Assembly: GCA_948474755.1 (NCBI GenBank)
Contig: CAOLHI010001429.1
Location: 699,815 to 763,814 of the forward strand
Direction: 5' to 3'
Source of the DNA: Ctenosaura bakeri
Lineage: Eukaryota; Chordata; Lepidosauria; Squamata; Iguanidae
Length of the DNA: 64,000 nucleotides
Under the pieces are notes generated by a model. The model was given only the letters and a program-made list of their open reading frames with translations. It was not told where the DNA came from and searched no databases. The position numbers were made by a program, and so were the translations under genes. Below are positions 12,910-25,361 of the stretch, piece by piece; within the stretch, counting starts at the first letter, position 1, and every line of letters begins with the position of its first letter.

Positions 12910-14689
12910 CTTTTTTCTGGTAGCCATTTCCCTATTTCAGTGGACTGCATGTCAGCTACATAGAACAGATAGTAAACATATCAACTGCACTTACATGACT
13001 CTCTTGAAAACATTGAAATAACTGGTTTGAGAGGGCTACATCAGGACTAGGACTGCAGGAAAGGTTTAAATCCTTTCCTTTCATGCTGTGGTCCCCATGA
13101 AAGTTGGCTCTCTCACTAAAATTGCCTTCTGACAGAGAAGGGAAACTACCATTGGTTTCCAATGGAAACAACTGTGCTTATTTCAAATAGTAACTCTGTT
13201 ATATGATTGCAACTTTTAAAAACTGAAATAGAATTACAGGAACACACAAGATTAAAATATTTCAGATTACTAGAAATGTGTGTTGCAATATCATATGGTG
13301 GTAATCCCTGCAATAACAGCCTCTTTACTTTAATTTTTTTCTGCCTCCATCCCTAAAAGTAATAATCTTTTTAAAATGCCACCACTTTGAATCATATCCA
13401 ATGAAATGTGAGAGCCAGCCAAGCTTTTACAATACCAGTGTACAGCCAGGTTTCTGCACTTCATACCAGTTAACTCTATGCATAGGTCATTAATGAACCA
13501 TTTAAACCCATTCAGTACATAGAGATAAAAATATGTTCACAGATATTGCAGAATGGAAGGTGGGTGGGTGCATTTCTGTGTAAGTATATCTGGAGATACA
13601 AATGTGTAATAGTGCTGATTGACAATCCCTTTTTTCCTATTGCTGCTTGAACTTTTCTTTTTCCCTTTTAAACATTTAAATTACAGTAAAAGCAAACATC
13701 CTGCAGGCTTCCCACTGTGCTTTACAGGTATCAGTAGTAAAGGTTTTAAGACTTGCACCTCCTTTCCTTCATTTCATGTAGGCCCCGTGGATGTTTGCTG
13801 TCAATAAAACAACCCTAGGGTCTAGATGAATTAAAGACTAATTAAGCTGCGGTCACTCCAGGAACAGAAGAATCTGATCCTTGTCAAAAAGAACTGAGCA
13901 TCTCTCTCTTTTGCTCCCCAGTAGAATTTCACAGTGGTGCCCAGGCTTCTGTGAAGCTCTTTGCAGTCAATAGTCTAAGAACTTCTATTAGCATAATATA
14001 AAACAACAAGGGAATTTGAACTGAAGTAGTTAGTTCAACCTTACTGCCACAGAGGAAAACACAAAAATTAAAGTTCATCTTTCTTTTCCTTAAAGCTGCT
14101 CTTACACAGAGGAGAAAGCAACTTTGGCTGATTGGTGCACATTGGAATAATTGTTTCATAAAATAGCATGTACCCTGACCATATTCCAGCAGTGGAACAG
14201 ATCTTCTGTGTAAGTGCTGGCTGCAGATTGTTCCCCTGCTGTTTATACACTCTGAAGGCAGCTGATCTCCTTTCCAAAGCAGGGAGAAGCCATATGTGTC
14301 TTTCTGCCCTGGATATAAGATATATGTGATGGAGTACCATGCTGAGCCATTTTGATGTAGAAAACCAGTTTGTTATTTTATAAAGGAACATCGTGTCATT
14401 GTTTGAAGTAAATGAGGGCCATGTCATAAATATTTGCATATCATGTACATAATTCCCCCCCCCCAAAAAAAAAGGTGAAATAGCTATCAGTTTGCACTGT
14501 ATCACCATCAGCCCTGGAATCCACATGCCAATAAATAAGATCAATAGCAGCATCTGGTGAGGAATGTAACACATTGGGAGTTTGACATAGAAAAGACCTG
14601 GGTTAGCTAAACACAGTTACTTTCTATTGCTTCCATGATGGAGACAGGCCCCACCTTTATGCAGATTGCTATTAACTGCTGTTTTAAGT
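12910..14689. other. Intergenic DNA, nothing recognised
   Basis: AT-rich sequence with only chance frames, including a 168-codon frame at 14068-14574 that resembles no family I know and runs through a C/A homopolymer tract near 14455-14473. I see no repeat family or exon. Confidence 0.5.
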
Positions 14690-14935
14690 ATTTATTATTT
14701 ATGCTGTTACATTTGTATCTTGCCTTTCCTTCAAGTGAGCTCAAGGCACCACGTGTCACTGTCCTTAGTTTATTCTCTCAACAAAGCTGTATGAGGTAGG
14801 TCAGGCAAAATGAAAGAGAGAGAAAAAAAAGATTGTGTGTGTGTGTGTATGAGAGAGAGAGAGAGAGAAGAGATTGGCTTAAGGTCATCCAGTGTGTTTA
14901 CTGGCTACAAATGTGTGCCAGCCAGAGGTTAAGAA
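14690..14935 (-). mobile_element. tRNA-type SINE fragment
   Basis: Read on the plus strand it has the reverse-complement order of common squamate SINEs: TTTGTATCTTGCCTTTCC, GAGCTCAAGGCA, CTCTCAACAAAGCTGTATGA, GGTAGGTCAGGC and TTAAGGTCATCCAGTGTGTT. The tRNA-like head at the right end is badly decayed. A TG/GA microsatellite has expanded inside it. Confidence 0.55.
14834..14868. repeat. Compound (TG)n(GA)n microsatellite
   Basis: (TG)7 at 14834-14848 followed by (GA)9 at 14851-14868, lying within the SINE fragment. Confidence 0.9.
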
Positions 14936-16069
14936 ATGGTGCCATAAGCCATTAAGAGCAGGAAGAGGAAACAAGTTGCTAATGCACCAACATTACTCAC
15001 TGCATGTCTTGCCTTAATCTTTATCAAGAAAACAAAATACAAATCACATGGCACAACATTTTCAATAAAGGAAGCTCCTACAATGTTAGTGGTTGATGTG
15101 TACATTGGTTGCCAAGTAAATTGTGCTCTTATGCTTGCCACACACTAATGACAGCAGCTGATCCTTGTGAGTTCCCATTTTGGCACTGGATGTACCTCCT
15201 TGGGACCTTCAAAGCCAGTCTGGAAAAGTATTTCCCTGTCTCATGGTGAGATGAACCGTTTGCATTTAGAGCAATAGGTGCTTCCTTCCCTTCCTTGAGG
15301 GAAGGTGATGATAGAAACACTGGGGGTCATGATTGAAGTAGGAAAGGATGTCTACCCCAAATTTAAGGATGATCTCTTGCCCTCATGAAAAGAAACCTAC
15401 TTCCGCATATTCAGAGGAGATTGTTCCCTAGCAAAGGAACTCTGCATTGTCTGAGAGGAAATTCTTCCCAGATTCTGCTTTGCCTCCTTTGCCGACTTCA
15501 TAGGTTTTCTATATCATCCTCCACCCCCACACGTATACATTTTGACTTCCTCTTCTGAAACAAAGCTTGACGTGACATTGTGGGATGGCATATCAGAACC
15601 ATGGGATGGAGTGCTACCCTTATCAAGAACTTGCTTCCAGATTGGGGCATTGCAGGTGTCTTCCTCACAAACAAAAATGGTAGCATTATTGGGAGGAGGC
15701 AAATAACAGCAGGGGGCACATTTCTGCTAGAAAACCACACCAAGAGCTTGGCTCCATTTCAGGTCCCACACATTCTTTTGCTTCAAACCAAAGTGTCTGT
15801 GTCTCCCTGCCCCCCCATAGATAAACTTGAATGAATGTTATATTCTTAAAGCAGCAAAGAGGTGCAAAAAATGACCAATAAAAACCTGTGTGGAGGACTT
15901 CACAGCTTTCCCCACCAAAATGTCTCTCCTTCTAGGTATGTAGCTATGGGAGGTGGCAAAATGAGGGCACCGCCTCCCCAAATGTAAATTCTGTCCCCAA
16001 TGAAATTTTCCTCCAATTCCCAAATTTCTGTTACTGCACTGACATAAAACTTGAAATGAGCATTTATAA
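14936..16069. other. Intergenic DNA, nothing recognised
   Basis: No exon or repeat family recognised. Short frames at 15498-15834 on both strands overlap each other and look like chance. Confidence 0.5.
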
Positions 16070-17985
16070 TAAATAATAATAATACATTTTTATTTGTTAC
16101 CAGCCTCTCCCCATGGCTCGATGCGGAGTACAATATAGATACAATTAAAAACAAATTATGGCTAAAATACACTAAAAACACAAAACCGCTTGAAATGCAA
16201 ATATATCATAATTAAAATATATCATAATTAAAAGTACCAATTAACAGTACAAGTACAACTAAAAGTACAATTAAAAATAGATTGGGCAGGTCTGCTGGAA
16301 GAGAGAGGTCTTTTGTTACCCTGTTCTCTGGGGGTCCCGGGAGGGGCGCCCAAATAACAAAAACACAATAACACAACTTTGGGGGAAGTTAGCTGGAGCA
16401 CTCACTAAAGCTAGCGAGAGGCAGGGTAACATAGCAGGATCTTGCAACCCAGCGTCTATGGGGTCAGGTCAGTCAAGCAGCCAGACGGTGTAAAATAGCA
16501 AAAATGATGTTTTGTTAAAAGACAAACAACCAATAAAGACACCACAATCACACAGGTAACGGAAGAATTGGAAATAGGGATTTTCGGGGGAAATGGGTGA
16601 TACGACACCTGTCTCGTAGTCCTGGAGAAACACGAAGGTAGAGGTAGTTGGGGTGCAGGGAAGAAGGCTCAGCGCAGTTCGCTGAGGGGAGCTCGCTGGA
16701 CAAAATGGCAGCAAGACGGTCTGGCCCTCGGGAGCGATCCGAGGTGGTCTCGGAATCAGGAGGTTTATATAAGGTGCATTGTGACTGCAGGCCATGCCTT
16801 ACTCGGTGAGAACAATGCGAGTTTGGAGCGGGACAAAGCTTTGGAAAAGGTCAAGTTTAACATGATTGGCTTAGCGCTGATTTAACAATAGTGTAGCCAG
16901 TATGCAAATGCAAGGTGCTTAGTTTGGCTTTGTAAGACTATTGGCTCAGAGCCAGGCACCTTTGTTAGTGTTGTGCTTAAGCAAAAAGGTGTTTGCAGGA
17001 GAGTTCCCTGAAGCAACGGATTGGCTCTGTTCTGCCTGCCTAGGTGGAAAATGGAATGTCCAACAATGGCCGCACCTGTTTACCTGCTTGTCCAGAGGCC
17101 TCACAAACACATGGAGTGGGGTGGCAGAGGAAGGCCGAATGGTTTTGATATCAAAACGATATCCAGTGCTATCACCGGGTAGGCCTGGGGCGAAGTAACA
17201 CTTTAGCACTTTTTTTGAATTCTGACAGCATATTTTGCTGTTGAATCTCTTCCATCAGGTCATTCCACAGTCTAGGGGTGGCTGACGAGAAGGTCCTCTG
17301 GGTGACTGTTGCCAGTCTAGTCTTGGACAGTTTAAGTATATGGGTCTTCAGAGGACCTGAGTGTATGGGGCAGATTGTATGGGAAGAGGTGATCCGACAG
17401 GTAACTTGGACCCAAACTATGTAAGGGCTTTAAAGGGAATAAACAACACTTGGTAATTTGCCCAGAAACTAATTGGCAGCCAGTGGAGTGATTTTAGTAT
17501 AGGTGTGATGTGTTCACTTTTCGGTCTACCTATAATCAGTCTGGTTGCCATATTTTGGACCAGCTGGAATTTCTGAACTTGGTACAAAGGTAGCCCAATG
17601 TACAGCGCTTTGGAGAAGTCCAATCTTGAGGTTACCAGTGCATGCTCTAGCATCTTTAGGTCATCCAGTTCTAGGAAGGGGCGCAGTTGGTGTATCAGTT
17701 GAAGTTGATCATAAGCAGTCCTTGACCATTGTATCTATCTGAGTTGACATTTGGATGGACAGATCCAGGAGCACTTCCAAGCTGTGAACACAGTCTTTCA
17801 GGGGAGTCTGACCCCATCCAGAACTGATTGACACATGTCCAAGCCCAGATTAGGACCTTTAATAGTAAGCACCTCTGTCTTGTCTGGATTCAGTTTCAAT
17901 TTGTTTTTCTTCATTCAGTCCATTACCTCCTTCAACCATTCATTCAGAGGAGACACGCTATCCTTAGTGGAAGTTGTTTTTGAAG
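16070..17985 (-). mobile_element. L2-like LINE 3' fragment, split by an LTR
   Basis: Reading the minus strand from about 17985 leftwards gives the C-terminal part of an L2/CR1-group reverse transcriptase: KNKLKLNPDKTEVL, then LRPFLELDDLKMLEHALVTS, LVQNMATRLIIGRP, HITPILKSLHWLPI, and downstream SYLSDHLFPYNLPHTLRSS, TFSSATPRLWND and FKKSAKDLSL. The 3' end is an A/T-rich tail with an ATT-type repeat near 16070-16090. Stops and frameshifts are scattered through it. The solo LTR at 16314-17200 interrupts it. Confidence 0.78.
16314..17200. mobile_element. Solo LTR, 887 bp
   Basis: Starts TGTTACCCTG and ends GAAGTAACA, so it has the TG...CA ends and a 6-bp terminal inverted repeat (TGTTAC/GTAACA) of long terminal repeats. 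Directly flanked by CTTT on each side (16310-16313 and 17201-17204). Removing the element and one CTTT rejoins the L2 reading frame, so this is a clean insertion. A TATATAA-type box lies near 16766. A 4-bp duplication fits a class I endogenous retrovirus or a Ty3/gypsy element. No internal gene remains, as expected after LTR-LTR recombination. Orientation is undecided. Confidence 0.82.
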
Positions 17986-18379
17986 AGAGAGACAGAGAGA
18001 TGGGGCTGCCTGTGACTAAGGGATTGTGAACACAGCAAATAAAAGTGTTCTAGCTGGGAATGATTTTCAGAATCTCACTCTTTGCAATGCTAGAAATTTG
18101 GATAGAGAAGAAAATGTAATGGAAGGGGGAGAGTGTTATCACCCCTGTTCCCCCAGCCTGCAAGATAGCAAGACTAGGAAGGGATATCATTTTTATATAA
18201 ATTAAACATATTTATGGCTGGTAATGTGTGACTGCTGGCCGGAAAAAGAGTTGCTGTCAGGCCAAGTTTCTAAGATATGACTAAGGCGATAAAATTCGAA
18301 GAAGACTGAGATGAAAGCCTTAGCATCCAGGTGCACAAGTTAATCTCTTTTGCTATCACACATTTCTGAACAGACCTGG
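17986..18379. other. Intergenic DNA, nothing recognised
   Basis: Short spacer between the L2 fragment and the next fold-back element. No gene or repeat recognised. Confidence 0.5.
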
Positions 18380-18579
18380 GCCATTTCTACACTACACTTT
18401 TGTAGTGCTATTATTCTACTTTCAGCATCCTGTGGAATTCTGAGCTTTGTAGTTTACTGAGGCCAAAGAGCTCTCTGGGTGAGAATTCTGAAGGCCCCTC
18501 CTTAAACTGCAAACCCCAGGATTCCATAGGGTATTGAAAGTGGAATAGTAGCACTATAGCAGTCTAGTATGGAAATGGC
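18380..18579. mobile_element. Family A fold-back MITE, copy 2
   Basis: Starts GCCATTTCTACACTACAC and ends TAGTATGGAAATGGC, with the internal arms of the family (CTACTTTCAGCATCCTGTGG; ATTCCATAGGGTATTGAAAG). About 200 bp, slightly longer than other copies in the loop. Flanks are CCTGG on the left and CCCAG on the right, a decayed 5-bp duplication (3 of 5 match). Confidence 0.87.
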
Positions 18580-19255
18580 CCCAGAGACAACCAGAGACCG
18601 TTATTTTGATCAGAGACTGTCCTTTTTCATTCTCAGCCAAATACTTCCGTTGCCAATCCAAACTTCAAGAGGCTATTATGATTCCTATAATTCTGTTGAT
18701 TTAGTGTCAAAGCAGTCTCCTGTCAGTCAGTCCCATGGGAAGCTTTGCCAGAACACCAGTTCGAAGTGTGGAAAAGGTATTTAAACCCTGATTGTTTTGC
18801 AGTCCCTTGTAATCACTTGGAAGCAGGCTGTCATTTTGTCAGTTTGTTCCCCAATCCTAGACTACCTTCAAGCCCTTCAGGCTTGAGCCTTCACAGCACT
18901 GGTCCCCCTCTTCAGGATTGGTAATTATTACCTACTTTTTCGTAAGAACTTTGCTATCCAAACTTTCCTCCCTCTTTTCTTCAGTTAGCCTTGTGTGATT
19001 GTGAGACTACTTGAATCTTGTGTGCTTGATTGATTAATTCCCCGGTGAAATATTCTTTGAATCACTGACTGGTATTCCTGCACTATTCCTTGTATATGCT
19101 GGTGTTGAAAGATCTGATAAGATCCCATAAGGTTGCCCCATTTCTCACAGGCCTCCTTTAGAGCTAATATTTCCCCACCTTTTCATGGAGGCACAGGTGT
19201 TGATGGGCAACCTCAAGGTCCTCCACCTTTTTGGGGTAACAAGGAATACCTACAT

Positions 19256-19289
<34 letters not shown>

Positions 19290-19444
19290 CTACACAGTTA
19301 GCTGTACACAGCTAGAATGAGCGTGCGGGGAGTGTAATAAAGAGACCATAGTCTAACAGAAAAATAACTCTTGCTCAAAACATGCTTATCCCTTGAATAT
19401 TACAGCTGGAAAGCAAATTCATTAGACAGGGAATAAAACAAAAT
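18580..19444. other. Intergenic DNA with a CA microsatellite
   Basis: No gene seen. Holds the (CA)16 run at 19257-19288. Confidence 0.55.
19257..19288. repeat. (CA)16 microsatellite
   Basis: Sixteen uninterrupted CA units; a likely length polymorphism. Confidence 0.95.
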
Positions 19445-20010
19445 AAAATGCCAACAATTCTGCTGGACTGATTGTAATCACATTTGGAATACTGATCAAG
19501 TTATGGTTTCCACATCTCAAAAGGGATATTCCGTACAAGAACCAGAAGATGCACAGGGAAAGGAACTCAATTGATCAAAGAGGGTTTAGAGTACCTTGCT
19601 TATGAGGAAAGGCTAAAGCAGTTAAGACAGGATTCCCAAATGGGGAAATAGCTGGGTGGGGGACTTGGGGAGTTGTTGCTGAACACCTCTGAAGGGTATC
19701 GGATTAGTCAAAGGTAAGACTTTTTGGTGGGAAACATGGCCTAATGTTTATAAAAATATTCAAGGTGTGGAGGAACTGGAGAGAAATATGTTTTGTCTCC
19801 TCTCATGATAATAGTACCTGGGGACTAAACCATGTGTTAAATGAAATACACAACACAGTGAGGGAGGGAGATTTAAACTTCTCCTAATTGTACATGGTGT
19901 CCAGTCCAGATCAAGACCAAGCGCACCTGCTTGAATATAAATAAGGTAATTATCTTAAATGGTCTGCTACATATTTAATGTTGCATATAGTTTAGCCCTG
20001 GAACAATCAA
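19445..20010 (+). mobile_element. Old CR1 LINE fragment
   Basis: Translation of the plus strand across frames gives the CR1 ORF2 C-terminal landmarks HLEY, RCTGKGTQLIKEGLEYLAYE and ERLKQL, matching the region that reads [11 protein letters not shown] and [12 protein letters not shown] in the copy at 8.3-12.9 kb. Many stops and indels, so a much older insertion of a different subfamily. The right boundary is vague; weak CR1-like similarity may extend to about 20300. Confidence 0.6.
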
Positions 20011-23000
20011 ATGAAAATGATTGGAAACAGAGTTGAGAGAAAGGGAAATACATCTTGTACAATGCATTACTAACTCGGAGAATTCACCACTTTTTGATGC
20101 AGGATCAGCCATTATCTCTGATGGCTGTAAGTGGAGTTTAGAAAATATATTTTGGGATTACAGTTCCTAAAAAACCATGGCCAGTGGTCATACTTGCTGG
20201 GGAGTTACAGGTATTGCAACTAACAAGTAATTGTTCCACAGTCTAGCCTTAAAGCTGGAATTAGACAAACTTATCCAAGAAGATAGCTACTAGCCATTAT
20301 AGCTTTATGCTATCTGGTGGTGATTAGAGGCTTTCATGCGAATGGCAAATCTGATCTAAGTTCTAGTCCACCTTTTAAGGGGATATCTGTTCCTTTAAAG
20401 TGTTGACTAAGATCTGGCGTAGATTAACAGATATGGAGGGCATCAGCTGACAGGGCTTTTGCAAGAAATACAGTGCTATTTGGGGACCATTTGCCAGCCT
20501 CAATGCTCTGGCTATGGCATGCTTCTGGAATTCTCTGGAACTGGCTCTGCCCGAATCCCTGTAGCCAGAAGAATTAGGTAGCAATGCACCTTTTTAACTC
20601 AAGAGATTGGTGATTTACCATCACCATACCGGAAGCCAAACTTCCAAGTTGCATTCCATCTTGATTCTATTATGTTTTTAAATTCACTATCAAATCAGGA
20701 AGCCAGAGAGGTGTAGCATCTTTCACTTGCTATCTCTCCATCCCACTCAAGTCCTTCAGTCTTTCCTTCTTTCCCTGTCTGCTGTGATGCCCGTTTAGAG
20801 TTCTTTGTCTGGCATGGAGTGAAGGAGGAACGGCTGAGAGAAGGTACACCTTCAGAGGTGAGTTTAAGGGGACAGCAAAAATCATGTGTGACTTGTGTTC
20901 TGAAAACATGATTCTAAGGGCAACTCTCCTCCTCACACAGTTAAGGCTTTTGTAGTCAAGGGTTTTGTTTTGGCTTGTTGTTCTTCTTTTGTGAGCTCTT
21001 TCTTCATGTGGCCCATGGCTTCCTTGGCATAATATTTCTCCTTCCCTTGACGTTGGTGAGCTGCCAATTTTGAAGCAGTGTGGAGTGAACTGAGTTCTCA
21101 ACCTGTATAAATATAGCTTCTGAAGCTTTATAACAAGTTCTTCTTAACATTCCAGTCAGGTGTCAAGACCTATGACAACAAGAAAAGCAGATGTATGCGT
21201 AGAGGGGTGGGGAGAGAAAAATAGCGGAAACTCTCCAAGCACTTTTGCAAGCTGTCAGCTGGCAGATTTCTTCTCCTGACAGTGCTGTCAGACCCCCCTC
21301 TCCTGGAGGAGAGGGGTGGCTAATCTGCCTTCCTGGTCTCTCCCACTTGTGATTCCCCTGACTGTCAGCAGGCAGGCAATGCTGCTAATCAGCCAGTCAA
21401 TTCCCTCCAAAGTTGCTTTTGATTCCTGTCCACCCTGCAAGGGATAGTAATGTCCCCACCATCTTTTTTTCCCCCCTCCCAGTGGCCCAACTCCTGTGCT
21501 TCAACAAGGAATCTGGCTGGCAGGAATTTACCAGACTATATCATCTCTCCATGCCAGAAAAGCTTTACCTGGTACATTTCTACAAGTGAAAAGGATGCCA
21601 CGATTAGCTGCTGTGAAAAAATGACACAACCCACATCAAAACTACAAGTATGATCTAAAATAACAATGCACACAATGCACCATCCTTTTTCCTCAGTACT
21701 CACAGCCCATCTTACCTTGTTGTGTCAATAAGGTTTTTGCCTTGGTAAACATATGTAGGGTAATGAGATTTCTTACATATATGTTTGGTAGATTTTGCAG
21801 ACTTCTGTGATACTTTAAGCTAGCAATTCCATTGTTTTGTTTATCTTTTCCCCCCTCCCCAGCATACCTTGATTTTAACATTAAGGAATGTTTTGTTCAC
21901 TTTGAGGACAATGTCAAAAGTGTATTTGTTTAATAACTGGTTATTTAAAAATACAAAAATGTGCTTGAGAAGTAAGCTGCACTGATTGTTTTCTGCGTAC
22001 CTTGACATCTGGTATTTGAACTGGAAGTAATCTTAGCTAGACTGTGCCACTTCATACTCTGCATGCAGTTCAGGACTGAAGGTATTTCTGCGCATAGAAA
22101 ACTAGCATGCCAGAGAGAAAGGTTCTAGTTAAGCTAGTTTTCTTTTCTTTTCACTTGTACAGAGGAGAATTCTCTTGTCTGAATCCTCTCCTTCAGTCTG
22201 ACAGTATACAGTCCTGAGACTGGTTTGCACATTTGTTGTCTGTGAGAAAGCCTTCAGATGAGAATGAGGAATATACGACTCTCTAGAAGTTGTTTGACTC
22301 TCTAACTATTGCATTGGCTAAGGCTGCAGGCCAGCAACAACTGGAGCACCACACATCCCCATCCCTGCTGTTAGACATTTTGTCAAGCTTATGACCTAAT
22401 GTGAACTTTTAAAATATCTTTTTCTAGATTCATCGGACAGCAGCTATTAAGGTAGAAGCAAGGTAGGTACTATTTCCAAACTGTTGCTTTTAACAGATAG
22501 CTAAATGATATTTGCCCAGAAACAGTTGCTGTGCAGCTAGATACTATTCCAAAGCAATTAAGAAGCATGAATAAAAGCACCTTCTGGAAAGAAGTGCCTG
22601 GTAGCCACCTACTTGCCTTTTTGATTGCTAATCAGAAGGTCATTTCTAGCAATTGCAATTGTTATCAATCCCTACCCGCTCCATGCAGGAGCTGTTGGGT
22701 ACACAGAATAGGGCAATATAACTTTTTATTGTGCAGATCTCAGAGAACAAGGATCAGGATGTGATGGATACCGTTTACTCATAATAACCTGTGTTGGGAA
22801 GAAGAAAGCAAAGCAAGAGAATGAATCAAAAAATTGTAAATGTTGCTCCAGTACCTATCCCTGCAGTGCTTTGTTTTAGCAAAATGTTCCTCAAGATCAT
22901 AACAAGGCACCTGTTAACATTTGTCCTTCAATTCAACTCTTTAAAGGCACCGAAGTTCATAGGGAGAGCCATTCTACTGCTTCACTGAGGAGACCTGGGG

Positions 23001-23140
23001 ACCAAGAAGCCACTTCATCCAAAGCACAGCCTGGTTCGAGAAGGCGGGGAAAAAGGGGATAAGGAACAGCATTTTGGGCCAGGGTTTCTCTTTTAATTTA
23101 AAAACAACAACAACTATGTGCTTGTTTAAACATATCCTCT
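20011..23140. other. Intergenic DNA, nothing recognised
   Basis: About 3 kb with only short chance frames. I see no exon with splice context and no repeat family I can name. Confidence 0.45.
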
Positions 23141-23307
23141 CCCATTTGTTATAGTGCTATTATTCCACTTACAACATCCTATGGAATCTTGGGGTTTGCA
23201 GTTTATGGAGCGGCCTCAAAAGCCCCTTCCTAAACTGCAAACCCCAGGATTCCATTGCATGTTGAAAGTGAAATAATAGCACTGTAACAGTCTAATGCAG
23301 AAATGGC
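23141..23307. mobile_element. Family A fold-back MITE, copy 3
   Basis: The right arm is complete (AGTCTAATGCAGAAATGGC). The left arm has lost about 12 bp of terminal sequence (CCCATTT runs straight into GTTATAGTGC). The internal palindrome CACTTACAACATCCTATGG / CCATTGCATGTTGAAAGTG is clear. The flanking duplication is no longer convincing. Confidence 0.82.
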
Positions 23308-24650
23308 CCAGGACTCAAGTAGATCCACTGCTGGCTTGGGACACTGCTGGGCACTGGGACGGCTTTCTGTCCTACAGACACATTGTCTCTCATGGCACAC
23401 TCCCCAGAATGCCTCTTCTCTCTATCTTTGAACTCTGTTGTCAGGGAAGCACCAGCTATTGAAGTTTCTTTGGTATCTAAAGTGAGTTTTCTGATGATAG
23501 ATCTTCCACTCAAAAGTTCAAATACCTTTCTCAGCCCTTGGAGGACAAGAGTCAGCATGGGCAAGGGCTTCTGTTTCAGATACCGTAGGGTTGAAACCTA
23601 AGAGTGCTCATTTTCATTTCCCAGAAAACTAAGTGGCTAGCTCTTACAGATGATACAAAAGCAGTTTTCTGCAGCTGCTATCTGCTTAGAATGCACAAAC
23701 TGCCCAGCTGTGTTATGCTACAGTCCATCTGGCCAAGCAAGTCTTGTTTTTTTCAACAGCAGCCAGTGAAGTGATCCTGGAATCTCACAAGACACATGTA
23801 TGGTTCTCGTGTATGTGTCCTTCACCAGGCATTTGAACATATACTGTGCTAGTATGTAGAAGTTCTGTTTATAATAGTTAATAACTCTTAATTCATATGA
23901 CATTGGAGTCACATAACCACTTGAACATTATAATTTCATTCACTACTTTTTCTCTGAAGAAAACTCAGGTCAGCTGAAAACAAGCAGCTCTACATCCAGG
24001 CATTGATGAGACCTACACTTCCTTAGCAAAGCAACAGCACTGGGCCATCCCATGTTATTAACTTGGCCTTGCATTGATTGACTGAACTGGTGGGTTGAGG
24101 GTGGGTCGGTGGGTGGATGGATGGACAGAGAGATGGATGGATGAATTTGGAGTAAACAGCCCATCCCTTATAATTCTATGATTCTCTGTTACAGTCACGT
24201 CAATAGATGAGGAAGAAGGATGAGAGTAAAATGGAACACTTTTCAATTTCTGTCATTACTAAAATCATGTATCAAAATATCCATTTCCCAAAGGACTAAT
24301 TAATACATTCCATGATCAATGGTCAAGTTGAATATTGTCGAGCTTTAAAAAACCCTGCCAGTTATTATAAAAGGCAAGATGTTAAGATATTGCTACCCCC
24401 TCCACCCCGCCCCCTGCATTTCTTCTTGGGAGATAGGATGTTGACGATATAGTTCATACCTGCAAACATTTTATTTTTGCAATTGGAGTAAATGGCAGAA
24501 AGTGAAAGCAATTCCCCTTGGAAAGTATTGGGAAGGCATCAAAACTATTCCACTGATGGTTGGGCTTCTCTGCCACCAATGACCCTTCAGGGCTTTTCAG
24601 ATTTCCTCTACCCTTAATTTTCTGATGACTTTTTCCTGTTGAAGTCTTAG
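23308..24650. other. Intergenic DNA with a (GGAT)n-like tract
   Basis: No gene seen. A degenerate GGAT/GGTG tract lies at about 24090-24150, followed by a short ATTCTATGATTCT that could be the tail of a minimal CR1 insertion. Confidence 0.5.
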
Positions 24651-25134
24651 GCTCTTTTTGCATGCCAGTCCTGTTGCAAAATGGCCTCAGGAGCACTACA
24701 GGATTGCGAGGACCATTTCACATGATGTCCTCACAATTGCGCGACACTCCCGAGGCCAGTAGGCGGCAATCATGCATTATATCATTTTCGACTAGTTGCC
24801 GAAAATGAGGTGTGATCGAGCATTGCTCCCGGGCCCCACCCACACTTACCTTGTGTGCGGAGCCTCTGGATGCAAGGCCATTGCACTTCCTCCCACAGCA
24901 CAGCCTGGAAAGCACCCAGCTGCGGAAGGAAGGAAGGAAGGAAGGAAGGAAGGAAGGAAGGAAGGAAGGAAGGAAGGAAGGAAGGAAAGGGGGGGCAGAG
25001 CTCTCACACTTCCTTCCGGCCAGCACAGAGCTGGTGTGGAGGGGAAGCAGAGGGGACGTGAGTGGCTCCCGAATGAGGCTTTTCATTCAATCCCCGCACA
25101 ACGCCAGCAGTACCAGGTAAGGTGCAAAAAGGGC
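24651..25134. mobile_element. Family B DNA transposon, copy 1
   Basis: A 484-bp element with ends GCTCTTTTTGCATG and GGTGCAAAAAGGGC, flanked by perfect CTTAG duplications (24646-24650 and 25135-25139). It contains the central hairpin CATTTTCG...CGAAAATG (24786-24809) and a GTAAG motif in each direction (24844-24851 minus strand; 25115-25121 plus strand). The frames crossing it are created by the GGAA repeat and are not genes. Confidence 0.88.
24924..24988. repeat. (GGAA)~16 microsatellite inside family B copy 1
   Basis: About 16 GGAA units. The other family B copies have only GCGGAAGGAAGG (or its complement) at this place, so the run is an expansion of a short seed present in the parent element. 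Confidence 0.92.
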
Positions 25135-25361
25135 CTTAGATGACCACTGGGGACCTGCATGGGAAATGACTGGAAGATCATTGTAAGTTCAAGGAAGTGT
25201 AAGGTACGGTCTGTCCCCAGATTGTTCCTTCATGCTGCTGCTAAGAAAGGCCTTTTGGTTTGTTAAGCATACTGTATTTTGCTTTGATTCCTGTAGTTTG
25301 CTTTGATTTTGCTTTGAAGTAGTCTGTATGCTTGCTAACTTAAAACATATACAAGATAAGG
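25135..25361. other. Spacer between two family B elements
   Basis: 227 bp of AT-rich DNA with imperfect TTTGCTTTGAT/TTTGCTTTGAA repeats. No gene. Confidence 0.5.

Noticed and set aside
14068..14574. 168-codon minus-strand frame
   Set aside because: No recognisable domain, runs through a homopolymer tract, and has no splice context or codon pattern unlike the surroundings.
24796..25143. Frames with repeated KEGR or FLPS residues
   Set aside because: Direct translation of the GGAA microsatellite.
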